NCBI RefSeq assembly: GCF_001295265.1
Contig: NZ_LJOD01000003.1
Coordinates: forward strand, 268,191-332,190
Direction: 5' to 3'
Origin: Chryseobacterium indologenes
GTDB lineage: Bacteria; Bacteroidota; Bacteroidia; Flavobacteriales; Weeksellaceae
Length of the DNA stretch: 64,000 nt
Shown: piece after piece, positions 17,928 to 27,628 of the stretch
Numbering within the stretch: the stretch's first letter is position 1
Layout: the number at the start of each line of letters is the position of its first letter
Made by a program: the position numbers and the translations under genes
Notes under the pieces: generated by a model
The model's input: the letters and a program-made list of their open reading frames with translations, nothing else
Told to the model about the DNA's origin: nothing
Databases searched by the model: none

Positions 17928-18167
17928 TTACTTTTTAATCAATCCGTTTCTTACAGCTCTTTCTAAAGCCTCTTCGATTCCAATCTTGTTAATCACTCTC
18001 AATCCATGAGCTGATACTTTCAGTGTAACGTGCTTATCCTGCTCCGGAAGGTAAAACTTCTTCTCTAATAAGTTAATTTCAAAACGACGCTTCGTTTTGT
18101 TATTAGCGTGAGAAACGTTGTTACCAACCATTGCACGCTTTCCTGTTATTTGGCAAATTCTTGACAT
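17928..18167 (-). CDS. rpmB: 50S ribosomal protein L28
   Basis: 79-residue L28 with the family start [11 protein letters not shown] and the motif [16 protein letters not shown]. It heads the operon with rpmG and the DUF4295 gene. A single cysteine suggests the non-zinc-binding form. A promoter-like pair lies upstream at 18204-18235. Confidence 0.97.
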   Translation of the reverse strand: MSRICQITGKRAMVGNNVSHANNKTKRRFEINLLEKKFYLPEQDKHVTLKVSAHGLRVINKIGIEEALERAVRNGLIKK

Positions 18168-18203
18168 ATCTCGATGTTCTTATTTGTATAATATTTGAGA
18201 GTG

Positions 18204-18235
18204 CAAAATAACGAAGAATTTTTTAGATAGACAAA
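18204..18235 (-). promoter_or_regulatory. Promoter of the rpmB operon
   Basis: On the minus strand TTTG (18232-18235) and TTATTTTG (18204-18211) are 20 bases apart. The -7 box differs from TAnnTTTG at one position, but the spacing is ideal. The leader before rpmB is about 30 bases. Confidence 0.5.
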
Positions 18236-18372
18236 TCTTTTGGAAAATATTTGCAAATAACTGGCTGATTAATAATATTGAATTTTAAAATACCCGAAAT
18301 TCTGAGATATTCAGCCCAATAAGGGTGATATATTTCATGTAACCCTGCTCTGGGACGGAGAAACAAATGTTT

Positions 18373-18380
18373 TATCTTTG
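18373..18380 (+). promoter_or_regulatory. TAnnTTTG -7 element of the FG-GAP protein gene
   Basis: TATCTTTG lies 27 bases before the ATG at 18408. The element overlaps a possible upstream start codon at 18378, which argues against that longer start. Confidence 0.55.
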
Positions 18381-18407
18381 TTTTTAATTAATCTAAATAA
18401 AAATAAT

Positions 18408-20126
18408 ATGACGAGGATTTGTATTCTTTTATTGATGCTTCCGGTAGGGGCTGTAGCTCAGAATTATGCTGAAATTCAGACGAGTATGAAGAACTTTTAT
18501 TATGGATCTGCGGATGTGGCAGATATGGATAATGATGGTAAGCCGGATGTAGTAATCAACGGAGCTGTAGATACAGATGGTGATGGGCAGGCTGATGTTT
18601 CTTATAATGAAATGTATAAAAATAACGGGATATCATTGGTGCCTTACGCAAACGTTGGAAATGATGCCAACCATTTAGGAGATATTCAATTCATTGATTT
18701 TGATAATGACGGACTGCTGGATATTATTTCTACGGGCTTAAGCTATACGGATGTCGTGAACTACAAACATTACCGGTTTAAAAATACAGGAAACGGACTG
18801 GTGAAAGAAACCGTACTTCCCGGGAAAATCTACGGTTCTATGGAAGTCATTGATTTTGATCATGACGGTAAACAGGATTATTTGATCAACGGAACGCAAT
18901 ATGTGGAAGGAACCGGATTTATCAACGAGCTGGATTACTACCGGAATACGGGAACCGGTTTTGAACTGACAAAAGGCTGGATGGAAGGAACACAAAACGG
19001 CAGCTTTAAAATGGTTGACCTGAATAACGACAATCTTCTGGATCTTGTCATTTTAGGAACGAATACGGGTAGTGCTCCATTATTTAAAGTCTATTTAAAT
19101 GAAGGCGGAATCCTGGAACTTTCCCAGGATTTCAATGCGCTGTCCAGTGGGAAGCTTGATTTTGCCGATTTCAATGCAGACGGTTATCAGGACATAATAG
19201 TTTCCGGAACTGATCAGAATGATGCTCCTTATTTTGCCGTTCTGATGAATGACGGAACAGGATATCTTACTGAACAATTGATCAATACGCCGGAAATTGC
19301 AGATGCATCCATAAGCGTTGGTGATCTCAACAATGACGGTTATTATGATTTTATCATTTCAGGAAATGATGAAGATACCAATGCTGTTGTTAAAACTTTT
19401 TTATTCAATCCTTCCAACCAGGGATTTATTGAAAATATACCTACAGGTTTGCACTATTTAGGAGGTACAGGTTTTATTAATCTACTTGACTTTGACAATG
19501 ACAACCGTCTGGATGTTTTATTGGCCGGATTTGATTGGGCAGATTCGGGCTATCCTTCACTTACTAAAATCTTCAGAAGCACTTCTCCGGAAGTGAACCA
19601 GAAACCTACACCTCCTGCAAACCTTAATCTTACAAAAAACGGCAACCGTTTTCATTTTTCATGGAACGGAGCAACAGATGATAAAACTCCTGTAAATGCA
19701 TTGCGGTATGAAATTAAAGTAGGCTCTGCACCGGGAACCTCAGATGTTGCTAAATATACTGTAACAACACCTTCCTGGTTTCTGGATCTTGACCCTTCTG
19801 TTCAGGATGTCTACTGGAGTGTACGGTCTATTGATGCTTCAAAAGCATATTCAGATCCTTCGGTTCAGGGAACACTAACGCTGGCGACCCGGGAAGTGAA
19901 AACCGGAAATCAGATTTCTGTTTATCCTAATCCGGCATCAGATAAGGTATTCATCAGGGGAGAAAAAGTTTCAGAGATTGGAATGTATTCAATAGATGGA
20001 AAAAAACTGAATATTACTCTGGAACAGGACCAGACCATTAATATTTCACATCTTCCGAAAGGTACTTATCTTTTACAGTTGAAAATTAAAAACGAGATAA
20101 CCACTCAGAAACTTATTATTAAGTAA
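18408..20126 (+). CDS. Secreted FG-GAP/VCBS repeat protein with T9SS type A sorting domain
   Basis: Signal peptide (LLMLPVGAVAQ), then about seven FG-GAP repeats with calcium-binding cores such as DMDNDGKPD, DFDNDGLLD, DFDHDGKQD, DLNNDNLLD, DFNADGYQD, DLNNDGYYD and DFDNDNRLD. These fit a seven-bladed integrin-like beta-propeller. A fibronectin-III-like region follows (about residues 405-490, PPANLNLTKNGNRFHFSW). A C-terminal type IX secretion domain (VYPNPASDKVFIRG...GTYLLQLKI) is expected to be cleaved at export. It is probably surface-attached or released; the ligand is unknown. Start chosen at ATG 18408 because it gives the signal peptide and lies downstream of the promoter. Confidence 0.88.
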   Translation: MTRICILLLMLPVGAVAQNYAEIQTSMKNFYYGSADVADMDNDGKPDVVINGAVDTDGDGQADVSYNEMYKNNGISLVPYANVGNDANHLGDIQFIDFDNDGLLDIISTGLSYTDVVNYKHYRFKNTGNGLVKETVLPGKIYGSMEVIDFDHDGKQDYLINGTQYVEGTGFINELDYYRNTGTGFELTKGWMEGTQNGSFKMVDLNNDNLLDLVILGTNTGSAPLFKVYLNEGGILELSQDFNALSSGKLDFADFNADGYQDIIVSGTDQNDAPYFAVLMNDGTGYLTEQLINTPEIADASISVGDLNNDGYYDFIISGNDEDTNAVVKTFLFNPSNQGFIENIPTGLHYLGGTGFINLLDFDNDNRLDVLLAGFDWADSGYPSLTKIFRSTSPEVNQKPTPPANLNLTKNGNRFHFSWNGATDDKTPVNALRYEIKVGSAPGTSDVAKYTVTTPSWFLDLDPSVQDVYWSVRSIDASKAYSDPSVQGTLTLATREVKTGNQISVYPNPASDKVFIRGEKVSEIGMYSIDGKKLNITLEQDQTINISHLPKGTYLLQLKIKNEITTQKLIIK

Positions 20127-20145
20127 CCTAAATCATTCTATCATG

Positions 20146-20175
20146 AGAAAAGCCAGACGTCCAGCTGGCTTTTCT
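20146..20175 (+). terminator. Terminator after the FG-GAP gene
   Basis: GAAAAGCCAG and CTGGCTTTTC pair around ACGTCCAG and are followed by TT. It lies about 20 bases after the stop. Confidence 0.78.
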
Positions 20176-20556
20176 TATAAACTGCTTTCCTACAGATCAC
20201 ACTGATTTCGCAGATTTTTCTTTGAATGCTCAATACTGTAAGAATATTTTATAGGCTGTATAAAAAGGGGTAAGATTTATCTCCGATAAAATTTTTATAT
20301 CGCTGAATACATAAAAATCGTAGATTTTTATTCTTATATGAACTTTTATACGCAAAGCATTTATATATCTAAAGTGTCAAAATCTTTTGTGGCTTAAGAA
20401 ATTCTCTCAGAATACACCAATTACTGATGTCATAAACAGCTGAAAATTTTGGTTTTCGTATGCCTTAAAAGCATTATAACGGTTCAAACCCTTGTGTCTA
20501 TAGCATTTTCCAGAATTTTTCTGAGCTATTAAAGTATAGATTCTAAGTGTTTAAAA
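20176..20556. other. Non-coding stretch with a palindrome, no gene seen
   Basis: Nearly 380 bases with no convincing reading frame. It contains the perfect palindrome ATAAAAATC-GTA-GATTTTTAT at 20311-20331. The segment with CACTGATTTCGCAGATT looks like degraded repeat DNA, such as is scattered between genes in this genus, but I cannot confirm copies elsewhere in this window. Confidence 0.4.
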
Positions 20557-22191
20557 TTAAGCTTTCTTCGTTCTGTTTCTAAACTTTTCAATCAGGAAAT
20601 AGAATAATAAAAAACCTAAGGCAAAGATGGAGAATCTTGAAAGCAGATCTCCGGCTCTGGTATAGAACGTCATGGTATCATACAGGTTGACTTTGGCAAA
20701 TAAGGTGGTCTGATCTCCATAAAAAGTATCGGCAGTCACTTCACCTCTCGCATCAATATGGGCAGAAATACCACTGTTGGCAGCACGGGCAATTTCCCTT
20801 CTTGTCTCAATGGCTCTAAGTCTGGCGTAGGAGAGAAGCTGTTTGTGTCCTTCAGTAACGCCCCACCATGAGTCGTTGGTCATGATGCCCAGGAAATTGG
20901 CTCCTTTTTTTACATAATCAGTTGTAAATTCGCCATAGATGCTTTCGTAGCAGATAATAGGGGCCATTCTTCCTTTATTGTAAGGATTGGTGAAGGCCAT
21001 TCTTTCTTTATCGGTACCGAGAGAGGCAACAGTTCCGCCAAGATTAAGCATGGCATCTCCTAAAAGCGGCTTTAAAACACTCATATAAGGGAAGATTTCA
21101 ACTCCGGGAACCAGTTTCCCTTTATGGTAGACCTGAATTTTCTGCTGTGGAGCAAGTTGTACTGCTGTATTGTAACTTTCCACCCATAAGCCCTGATTGA
21201 TCTGGTAGGCTTCTTTCGGAATGTTTTCTTTTTCAGAATAAAAGCGGTGCGATGAAATCCCGGTAGCAAAAACAGCACCTGGATGTAAAGCTAAAAATCC
21301 TTTAAGATTATTTAAAAGCAGGCTCTTTTCAAAAGCCGTCTCAGAGATAGATCCTCTTCCCGGAAGGGCTGTTTCCGGAGCGATATAATAATCAATCTTT
21401 CCTTTCGAATTATTTTCAGCTAAGGTCAGCAGGTCATTCTGGATCGTAATACTGTCCTTTGAATATTTTTCAGCATAAGGATCGAGGTCAGGCTGCAGCA
21501 TTAAAACATTCACCTGCCCTGATGGTTTCTCATCAAAGCTTCTGTATTTCATCAGGGAAATAATCATCGGAAGAATGATTAATCCCGCTAGAATGGAAGA
21601 ATTTTTGATGAGATCCTTTCTCTTTCTTCCTGCTTCCCAGGTTCTTAGAGTATAGAAAACCAGCACATTGATCAGGAGTATCCAGAAGCTTCCGCCTGTT
21701 GCTCCCAATGTATCATACCATTGAATCAGCTTTGGGTATTCGGCAAAAACGTTTCCTAAATTCAGCCATGGCCAGGTAAGCTCCCAGTTCAGATGGAATT
21801 TTTCAAAACTCATCCATATAGCAATCAGAAACCCTAATCCCCAATAGGTTCCCTGTGCATTTTTATACCAGTGATAGCATTGAAATACCAGTGAATATAA
21901 AAATGAATTGACGAGAACCGGAAATAAAACGGCCATCAGCGAGTGGCTTCCGTCAGGATTCTTTGATCCGTACAGCCAGCCGGTGGTTACCACATTCCAG
22001 ATCACAAAACATAAATAGGAAAGCCCGAAGACCATCCAGCTTTTTCTTTTGTAAGAAGAGAATTTGGAAATTCCGTGTTCCATCATCAGGAGAGGAACAA
22101 GGGCAAAAAATATAAAAAACGGAACACCGTAAGTCGGCCACGAAACGGAAAGGAGCATCGCTGAAATGAGCGTAAGTAGAACGTATTTCAT
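20557..22191 (-). CDS. lnt: Apolipoprotein N-acyltransferase
   Basis: Transfers the third acyl chain to lipoprotein N-termini at the inner membrane. An N-terminal block of membrane helices (about residues 1-215) is followed by a nitrilase-like domain. The Glu-Lys-Cys triad is visible: Glu in YIAPETALPG, Lys in HKGKLVPG and Cys in IICYESIYG. A last membrane helix closes the protein. Its 544 residues are typical. The many lipoproteins in this window are plausible substrates. It has its own promoter and is divergent from the VanZ gene. Confidence 0.93.
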   Translation of the reverse strand: MKYVLLTLISAMLLSVSWPTYGVPFFIFFALVPLLMMEHGISKFSSYKRKSWMVFGLSYLCFVIWNVVTTGWLYGSKNPDGSHSLMAVLFPVLVNSFLYSLVFQCYHWYKNAQGTYWGLGFLIAIWMSFEKFHLNWELTWPWLNLGNVFAEYPKLIQWYDTLGATGGSFWILLINVLVFYTLRTWEAGRKRKDLIKNSSILAGLIILPMIISLMKYRSFDEKPSGQVNVLMLQPDLDPYAEKYSKDSITIQNDLLTLAENNSKGKIDYYIAPETALPGRGSISETAFEKSLLLNNLKGFLALHPGAVFATGISSHRFYSEKENIPKEAYQINQGLWVESYNTAVQLAPQQKIQVYHKGKLVPGVEIFPYMSVLKPLLGDAMLNLGGTVASLGTDKERMAFTNPYNKGRMAPIICYESIYGEFTTDYVKKGANFLGIMTNDSWWGVTEGHKQLLSYARLRAIETRREIARAANSGISAHIDARGEVTADTFYGDQTTLFAKVNLYDTMTFYTRAGDLLSRFSIFALGFLLFYFLIEKFRNRTKKA

Positions 22192-22208
22192 TAAATTAAT
22201 TTAACACA

Positions 22209-22216
22209 CAAATTTA
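22209..22216 (-). promoter_or_regulatory. TAnnTTTG -7 element of lnt
   Basis: Minus-strand TAAATTTG, 17 bases before the lnt ATG. It lies back to back with the plus-strand element of the VanZ gene at 22233-22240. Confidence 0.5.
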
Positions 22217-22232
22217 ATGTTTTTGAAATGAA

Positions 22233-22240
22233 TAAATTTG
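22233..22240 (+). promoter_or_regulatory. TAnnTTTG -7 element of the VanZ gene
   Basis: TAAATTTG ends 6 bases before the ATG at 22247, so the VanZ-like mRNA is probably leaderless. The box overlaps the possible TTG start at 22238, which is therefore unlikely to be used. Confidence 0.5.
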
Positions 22241-22246
22241 CAACAG

Positions 22247-22669
22247 ATGTTAAAGAAATTATATAAAATTGTAATCATTCCCTACATTCTTGTACTGCTG
22301 TATCTCATGTTCCTGGGAATGGGCAGGTTTCAGTATGAGGATAACCAGATCCGGATAGAACCTGTTTTTTCTACATTATGGTTTATTCAGGATAATATTG
22401 TATGGACCAATACGGTGATGATTGTTTTAGGAAATATAATCATGTTTATTCCTTTTGGCTTTCTGGGGTGGATTTTTCCCAACCTGATAAATCTGAAACC
22501 ATTGTTATATACCTTTGTCTCTTCTATTGTGATTGTAGAAGCCATGCAGTATTTTACCAGAATGGGTATCTTTGAGGTAGATGATATCATGCTGAATACA
22601 TTCGGGGTTTTTCTTGGATGGCTGCTCCGCCGTTTCTTAGAACGGAAGTTTAGCCGTTTAGTTCTTTAG
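22247..22669 (+). CDS. VanZ-family membrane protein
   Basis: About 140 residues with four predicted membrane segments. The VanZ-type motif NIIMFIPFGFLGW is in the second and the segment VEAMQYFTRMGIFEVDDIMLNTFGVFLGW near the C-terminus. VanZ proteins affect sensitivity to glycopeptides in some Gram-positives; their function in Bacteroidota is unknown. Its 3' end overlaps the convergent proC by 20 bases. Confidence 0.82.
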   Translation: MLKKLYKIVIIPYILVLLYLMFLGMGRFQYEDNQIRIEPVFSTLWFIQDNIVWTNTVMIVLGNIIMFIPFGFLGWIFPNLINLKPLLYTFVSSIVIVEAMQYFTRMGIFEVDDIMLNTFGVFLGWLLRRFLERKFSRLVL

Positions 22670-23453
22670 CCCGTTTCTCAGCATTTAAAATTCCGCTTTT
22701 TAAGATCTCTTTAAAATTGTTTTCCTCAAATGTTCTGAGAGCAGCTTCTGTGGTACCGCCTTTGGATGCAACATCTTTGATCAGTTCCTCCAGACTTTTT
22801 TCTGAATTGTTGATCAGATGGTAGGCTCCAAGCATCGTCTGCTTCACAAAAAGTTTGGAAAGGTTTTCATCAATACCCATTTCAACACCGGCTTTAATCA
22901 TGGCATCGATGATGTAATAAAAATAGGCAGGGCCGCTACCGGAAAGGGCTGTAACACCGTTCAGCAGGTCTTCGTTTTCCAGGTAAACAGATCTTCCGGT
23001 GCTGTTCAGCAGTCTTTCTATGCTGATCAGCTGGCTGAAAGAAATGCCTTCTGCAGCAGTATATCCCGTAATACCCATTCCCAGAAGGGTAGGAGAGTTA
23101 GGCATAGCTCTTACCACCAGACGATGGTTCAGCAGATTCTGAATTTTTTCAATGGTAATTCCGGCCATGATGGAAAGAACCATTTGATTCTCTTTTAATG
23201 AAAACCGGATATTTTCTGTGGTATATTGAAAATCCTGAGGTTTTACGGCAATAATAACAAGATCGGCATCCAGCTCTTCAGTTTCATCAAAGGTGGAAAT
23301 TTGCGATTTTGGAAATTCTTCAGCTATTTTCGGAATTTTGGACTGGCTTCTTGTAATCAGATGGAGATTTTCAGGCTTGATAAGCTCATATTTCAAAAAA
23401 GATTTTGAAAAGGAAAGTCCCATATTGCCGGCGCCCAGAATTGCTATTTTCAT
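22650..23453 (-). CDS. proC: Pyrroline-5-carboxylate reductase
   Basis: Last step of proline biosynthesis: reduces 1-pyrroline-5-carboxylate with NAD(P)H. The Rossmann start MKIAILGAGNMG is at residues 1-12. The family segment VVRAMPNSPTLLGMGITGYTA is around 113-133, and the substrate-site region LSGSGPAYFYYIIDAM near 167. Its 267 residues are standard. Its stop lies inside the end of the VanZ gene on the other strand. Confidence 0.95.
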   Translation of the reverse strand: MKIAILGAGNMGLSFSKSFLKYELIKPENLHLITRSQSKIPKIAEEFPKSQISTFDETEELDADLVIIAVKPQDFQYTTENIRFSLKENQMVLSIMAGITIEKIQNLLNHRLVVRAMPNSPTLLGMGITGYTAAEGISFSQLISIERLLNSTGRSVYLENEDLLNGVTALSGSGPAYFYYIIDAMIKAGVEMGIDENLSKLFVKQTMLGAYHLINNSEKSLEELIKDVASKGGTTEAALRTFEENNFKEILKSGILNAEKRAKELNG

Positions 23454-23633
23454 ATACTGTGTTATTTTTTTAACGAAAATAATATTTTTTCATCATAAGC
23501 CGGAGATAAATAAGAAAATGTGCCTCTTTTTACCTTATGTAGTACTTTGTTAAGTTTATGCCTTTGTTTATCTTATTTATGGAGTATATAAGTATTCTTT
23601 GTGTACCCTTGAAATATTTCAATCCAATTTCTG

Positions 23634-23665
23634 ACAAAAAAAGTCCGGAATTGTACCGGACTTTC
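23634..23665 (-). terminator. Terminator of the TonB receptor/peroxidase operon
   Basis: AAAGTCCGG and CCGGACTTT pair around a short loop and are followed by a T run on the minus strand. It lies just past the stop of the peroxidase gene. Confidence 0.8.
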
Positions 23666-23686
23666 TTCAATTATATTCGTTTAAAA

Positions 23687-24835
23687 CTATTCCACAGGAA
23701 ATTCCGGTCTTCTCATTTTGAATTTTGTTCCGGAAAGGGATTCAAGGAAAGCAACGAGAGCCTTTTTTTCCTGAGGGGTTAATTTTAAAGGTTTCAGTAA
23801 AGGATCGGCTGAAGGGTAATTCGGGTCCAGCTGTTTCTTTTCAGGAGTAGGGTCCATCATATGCATTCCGCTGTCATAGATGTTTACAATACCTTCCAGA
23901 TCCCCGAACAGACCGTTGTGCATCCACGGCTGGGTAAGCAGAAGGTCTCTCAGCTGAGGGGTTTTAAATTTACCGATGTCTTCAGGTTTTTTAGTCACAT
24001 TATACAGCCCCAGATCTTCGTATTTTCTTTTGTAATACGTCAGTCCGATATTGTGGAACGATTCGTCGGTAAGATACTGTCCGTTGTGGCAGTTCATGCA
24101 TCTTGCTTTAGTCCGAAAAACATGCATCCCATAGATTTCTTCATCGGTTAACGCATTATGTTTGCCTTCCAGGAATCTATCGAAACGGCTCGGTTGGCTT
24201 TTGATGGTTTTCTGGAAATCAGCAATGGCTTTCACAATCCTGTCATACGTTACTTTATCATCACCATAAGCATTTTTGAATAGCTGGGTATAGCCTTTTA
24301 TGGTCTGGATCTTGGCAGGCAGGGTTTTTACATCCATGGCCATTTCGTGATGGGCACCAAGAGGTCCTGAAGCCTGCTCTTCAAGGGTTTTGGCTCTTCC
24401 GTCCCAGAAAAATGACTGTCTTTCCGCAATGTTAAAGAGTGACATAGTATTTCTGTTGCCCAGAAGATGATTATTTCCCAGAGCGACACGTCTGCGGTCT
24501 GACCAGCCCATTTCCGGGTCGTGGCAGGAGCTGCATGAAATCTGGTTGGATTGGGAAAGTTTAGGATCAAAGAACAGCATTTTTCCTAAAATGATATTTG
24601 GCTTATCCTGCTCTGTAAAATAAGCGGAATCAAATTGAATAGGCGCAAATTCTTTCCATTTTACCCCGTAATCGATGGTGGGTTTCGGCCATTCTGAAAT
24701 TGCTTTTTTATAGCTTTTTACAATATCTTCAATGGTCGGGTCCTGAACTTCCATCAGGTCCTGACCTACTTTCGGGGTAAAGCTTAATAAAATAAATATA
24801 ACGATACCTAAAGCTCCGAATATTCCTTTTCTCAT
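23687..24835 (-). CDS. Di-haem cytochrome-c peroxidase / MauG family protein
   Basis: Periplasmic di-haem protein with an N-terminal membrane or signal segment (about residues 4-22). Two c-type haem sites are visible: CSSCH near residue 101 and CMNCH near 247. Family members either reduce H2O2 or, like MauG, oxidise a partner protein. The distal region contains PWMHNG, as in many peroxidases. It is the last gene of a four-gene operon, only 3 bases after the DUF6850 gene. That context suggests it acts with a TonB receptor on a metal or redox substrate; this is inference. Confidence 0.9.
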   Translation of the reverse strand: MRKGIFGALGIVIFILLSFTPKVGQDLMEVQDPTIEDIVKSYKKAISEWPKPTIDYGVKWKEFAPIQFDSAYFTEQDKPNIILGKMLFFDPKLSQSNQISCSSCHDPEMGWSDRRRVALGNNHLLGNRNTMSLFNIAERQSFFWDGRAKTLEEQASGPLGAHHEMAMDVKTLPAKIQTIKGYTQLFKNAYGDDKVTYDRIVKAIADFQKTIKSQPSRFDRFLEGKHNALTDEEIYGMHVFRTKARCMNCHNGQYLTDESFHNIGLTYYKRKYEDLGLYNVTKKPEDIGKFKTPQLRDLLLTQPWMHNGLFGDLEGIVNIYDSGMHMMDPTPEKKQLDPNYPSADPLLKPLKLTPQEKKALVAFLESLSGTKFKMRRPEFPVE

Positions 24836-24838
24836 GTG

Positions 24839-26359
24839 TTAAAACGTTATTCCTATGCTTGCGCCTGCAAAATTGTTGTTTTTCTTCTGGATTTTTTGTG
24901 TCTGGTACTGTGCGCCTACAAAGAAGGCAGGCAGTTTTTTCAACTTAAAATCATATCTAAGCACCGTTCCGAAAGTGGTAATATCACTGGCCTGGAACAG
25001 ATAATCCTGAAGTACCCATTCGTCAACAGCTGCATTTCCGGCCGTACTCAAAGCATTGATGGACTTATTGACTGTTCTTTTATAAAAATATGGCTGGAAA
25101 GTAAGAACCTGACTGTTACTTATCTTCTGACGGTAATCCGCATTTAATCCGAAATAAGAATACACAAACTTCTGTCCGGAATTCGGATAAAGCCTGCGTT
25201 CCTTAATTTCTTCATATTCAAAAAACGGAGTTGCCGTAATGGTAAAATTATCCTGGCTGTACTGGTAAAGACCTTTTACGGAAGCTGTATAATTTTCTCT
25301 GCGGTAAGCTTCTCTTTTGAAAAGCTGGCTCAATGATGCCGTATTCATGGAGTAGCCGTACTCAGATCCTGTTTTCCGGGAAGCTGAATATCCGGCTGAT
25401 ATTCCCAGCCTGTGTTTTTCCGCAACATTGAAGAATTTTGCCCCTTCCAGTTCAAAGGTTTCATTTTTCAGCTCAGACAGGTCGAAATAGCTATTGGTTT
25501 CATTATCCCCTTTGATATTGTTTGAGGTTCCGGCTGCAGCCTGAAAATAAAAATCTTTTCCCTGTTTGTTAGAAATCTGAATACCGCCTTTATAGGCAAA
25601 TTCTTCATACGTATTGGCAGGTCGGGTTCCCCCGTTAAACAGGTAATTGGAAAAGCCAAAACCTGACATCATGTATACATAAGGTCTTCCCAGCAGACTT
25701 TGAAACTGAACGGAATTGTTTTGGGTGTATTTGTTGAATTCACCGAAAATTCCCACTTCATATTCCCTGAAAACTTTATAACTGACTCCTGCATTCACCC
25801 GAAGGTCAGAAGTGGTGCTTTTCATCCGCGGATCTTTTGAGCGGTAACCCATCTGTGCCGAATAGCTAATCTGTCCGGCTACTGTCCATCTGTTCATATT
25901 CTGCAGGTACCCGCCGGCAAACTGATAGCGTTCAAGATTCAATTTTCCACCTACGGAATCTGCAGTGATGTAAGGAGCGATACGTTCGTAATCCAAAGTT
26001 TCGTTCCACTTCACAGAACCTGTTTTTAAATTCTGATAACTTGCATTTCCCCAGACAAAGCGGTTCGGTTTCAGCTTTTGAAAAGACCGGGCTTCTACTG
26101 TTAAGCCTTTGCTGCCGTTTCCGAGCTGCTGCCGGTAAACTTTTTCCTTATTGTCGTGGTAGCCCACCCCGAATTCCGAAAATGAAGAAGAGCTGTAACC
26201 CGACATGGATGCCGGGTTATAGTAATAATTATTTCTGAAAGCCCTTTCCTGACTGTACTGATTGCTGAGGGTTTTAAAAAGGCTGAGACTGTCCTGAGCC
26301 TTCATGGTAAAGGAAATTCCGACCAGCAACAGGCAGACAGACGTTTTGGTATGTAACAT
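24839..26359 (-). CDS. DUF6850 outer-membrane beta-barrel protein
   Basis: 506 residues with a signal peptide (VGISFTMKAQ) and many alternating aromatic strands typical of an outer-membrane barrel. It resembles the DUF6850 family, which I recall from Bacteroidota operons next to DUF4876 lipoproteins and TonB receptors. The end, GASIGITF, fits a terminal barrel strand with a C-terminal aromatic. Function unknown. It is 28 bases downstream of the DUF4876 gene and 3 bases before the peroxidase gene, so translation is probably coupled. Confidence 0.75.
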   Translation of the reverse strand: MLHTKTSVCLLLVGISFTMKAQDSLSLFKTLSNQYSQERAFRNNYYYNPASMSGYSSSSFSEFGVGYHDNKEKVYRQQLGNGSKGLTVEARSFQKLKPNRFVWGNASYQNLKTGSVKWNETLDYERIAPYITADSVGGKLNLERYQFAGGYLQNMNRWTVAGQISYSAQMGYRSKDPRMKSTTSDLRVNAGVSYKVFREYEVGIFGEFNKYTQNNSVQFQSLLGRPYVYMMSGFGFSNYLFNGGTRPANTYEEFAYKGGIQISNKQGKDFYFQAAAGTSNNIKGDNETNSYFDLSELKNETFELEGAKFFNVAEKHRLGISAGYSASRKTGSEYGYSMNTASLSQLFKREAYRRENYTASVKGLYQYSQDNFTITATPFFEYEEIKERRLYPNSGQKFVYSYFGLNADYRQKISNSQVLTFQPYFYKRTVNKSINALSTAGNAAVDEWVLQDYLFQASDITTFGTVLRYDFKLKKLPAFFVGAQYQTQKIQKKNNNFAGASIGITF

Positions 26360-26387
26360 AATTAGCTGTTGAATATCAGATGTTGTC

Positions 26388-27611
26388 TTAATGAACGATA
26401 CCGTCTCTTAAACTTGGTTGAGAATCCTTCACAAAATCATTCGTTGAATTGTTGGTGTCCATATAAAGGTTTTTACCGTTGGACATCTGCCCGGTTACCT
26501 TACGTCTTACCGATTTTCCGAAACGGGTAGGGTCTTTATCAATTGTTCCTACAGAAGTCCATCCCCCGTCGATACTTGCAGAAGTCAGAGTATGCGCAAA
26601 TTTTGAAGAAACACTGTTGTTTACCCCGTCAATAATCCATGAGTTAGGGATAGAGTAAGCACTTTTTGAAGTAACACCACCGGCACTGTTGATGTAAGTA
26701 TAATCGTATTTATTTTTCTGTAAGAAGCTGTCCTCAGTTTCTCCAAACGGGAAGCGGGCAATAACATAACTTTCAAAGCCACGGTCATGCAGGAAAAACA
26801 TATTATAGTTCATCTGTGAATAGATCACTTTTGCATTCGGAACAGAGGGGTTGTCTACCTGTCCTAAGGCCGGATTGGTGGAAGGATATTCAAAGTTGGC
26901 ATTGTGAAGGTCGTAAGCGGTGCTCGTTTGTGCCTTATGATTGATGGCATTGTCAGCAATAACGATGAAGTCTCCTGGTTGTACAGGATATTCAGTACCC
27001 GATCCCGGAAGTACCATCACGGCTTTTACAGGGAACGACAGGTTTGCATTATATGGAGTTGGGTTTTTATCCTCTGTGGTAAGGAATTCAGACTGTCCAA
27101 GGATCAGTTTGTCAGCATATAATACGCTATTGGTGTTATTGGTTAATTTAAAATAACGTCCTGAATTATAGTTTTTTCCGTCAGCCGTTTTAATTCCTGT
27201 AAAGAAAACCTCCTCAATGATAAAGTCCTCATGAAACTTTTTGATGATTAAAGGAATATTAAGATTGGTGGCAGGTAAGGCAATATCAGTCTGTGCCATA
27301 GCGCCCACAGATACTTCTTCATTACCGGAAATAATAGCGCCGTTTACCGTAATCTTATAGGAACCGTATGGTAAGGTCAGGGAGTAAGAATTAAGATTCT
27401 TAATGGTTTCCCTTCTCACAGCACCTGTATTTACTTCCTTGATCTCAAGATCTAAGCTAGTATAGGATGAAATATTTTCACCTGAGAAAGACAGTGTTAA
27501 AACCCCTGCCTGAGTAGTAGTGGTTCCGAAATCATCACTGGAGCATGATGTTACCGTAAATGTAGCGGTCATCATAGCAGCTAAACTTAGCAGTAAAACT
27601 CTTTTTTTCAT
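26388..27611 (-). CDS. DUF4876 lipoprotein
   Basis: 407-residue lipoprotein with signal peptide and lipobox cysteine (TVTSCSSDD). Residues about 37-110 look like an Ig/carboxypeptidase-regulatory fold. The following part (RYFKLTNNTNSVLYADKLIL) resembles a lamin-tail-like fold. It matches DUF4876, a family that pairs with TonB receptors in Bacteroidota. By analogy with other receptor-lipoprotein pairs it may be the surface-exposed substrate-capture subunit; that is inference. It lies 17 bases downstream of the receptor gene. Confidence 0.8.
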   Translation of the reverse strand: MKKRVLLLSLAAMMTATFTVTSCSSDDFGTTTTQAGVLTLSFSGENISSYTSLDLEIKEVNTGAVRRETIKNLNSYSLTLPYGSYKITVNGAIISGNEEVSVGAMAQTDIALPATNLNIPLIIKKFHEDFIIEEVFFTGIKTADGKNYNSGRYFKLTNNTNSVLYADKLILGQSEFLTTEDKNPTPYNANLSFPVKAVMVLPGSGTEYPVQPGDFIVIADNAINHKAQTSTAYDLHNANFEYPSTNPALGQVDNPSVPNAKVIYSQMNYNMFFLHDRGFESYVIARFPFGETEDSFLQKNKYDYTYINSAGGVTSKSAYSIPNSWIIDGVNNSVSSKFAHTLTSASIDGGWTSVGTIDKDPTRFGKSVRRKVTGQMSNGKNLYMDTNNSTNDFVKDSQPSLRDGIVH

Positions 27612-27628
27612 TTTATTATTTTTTTGTT

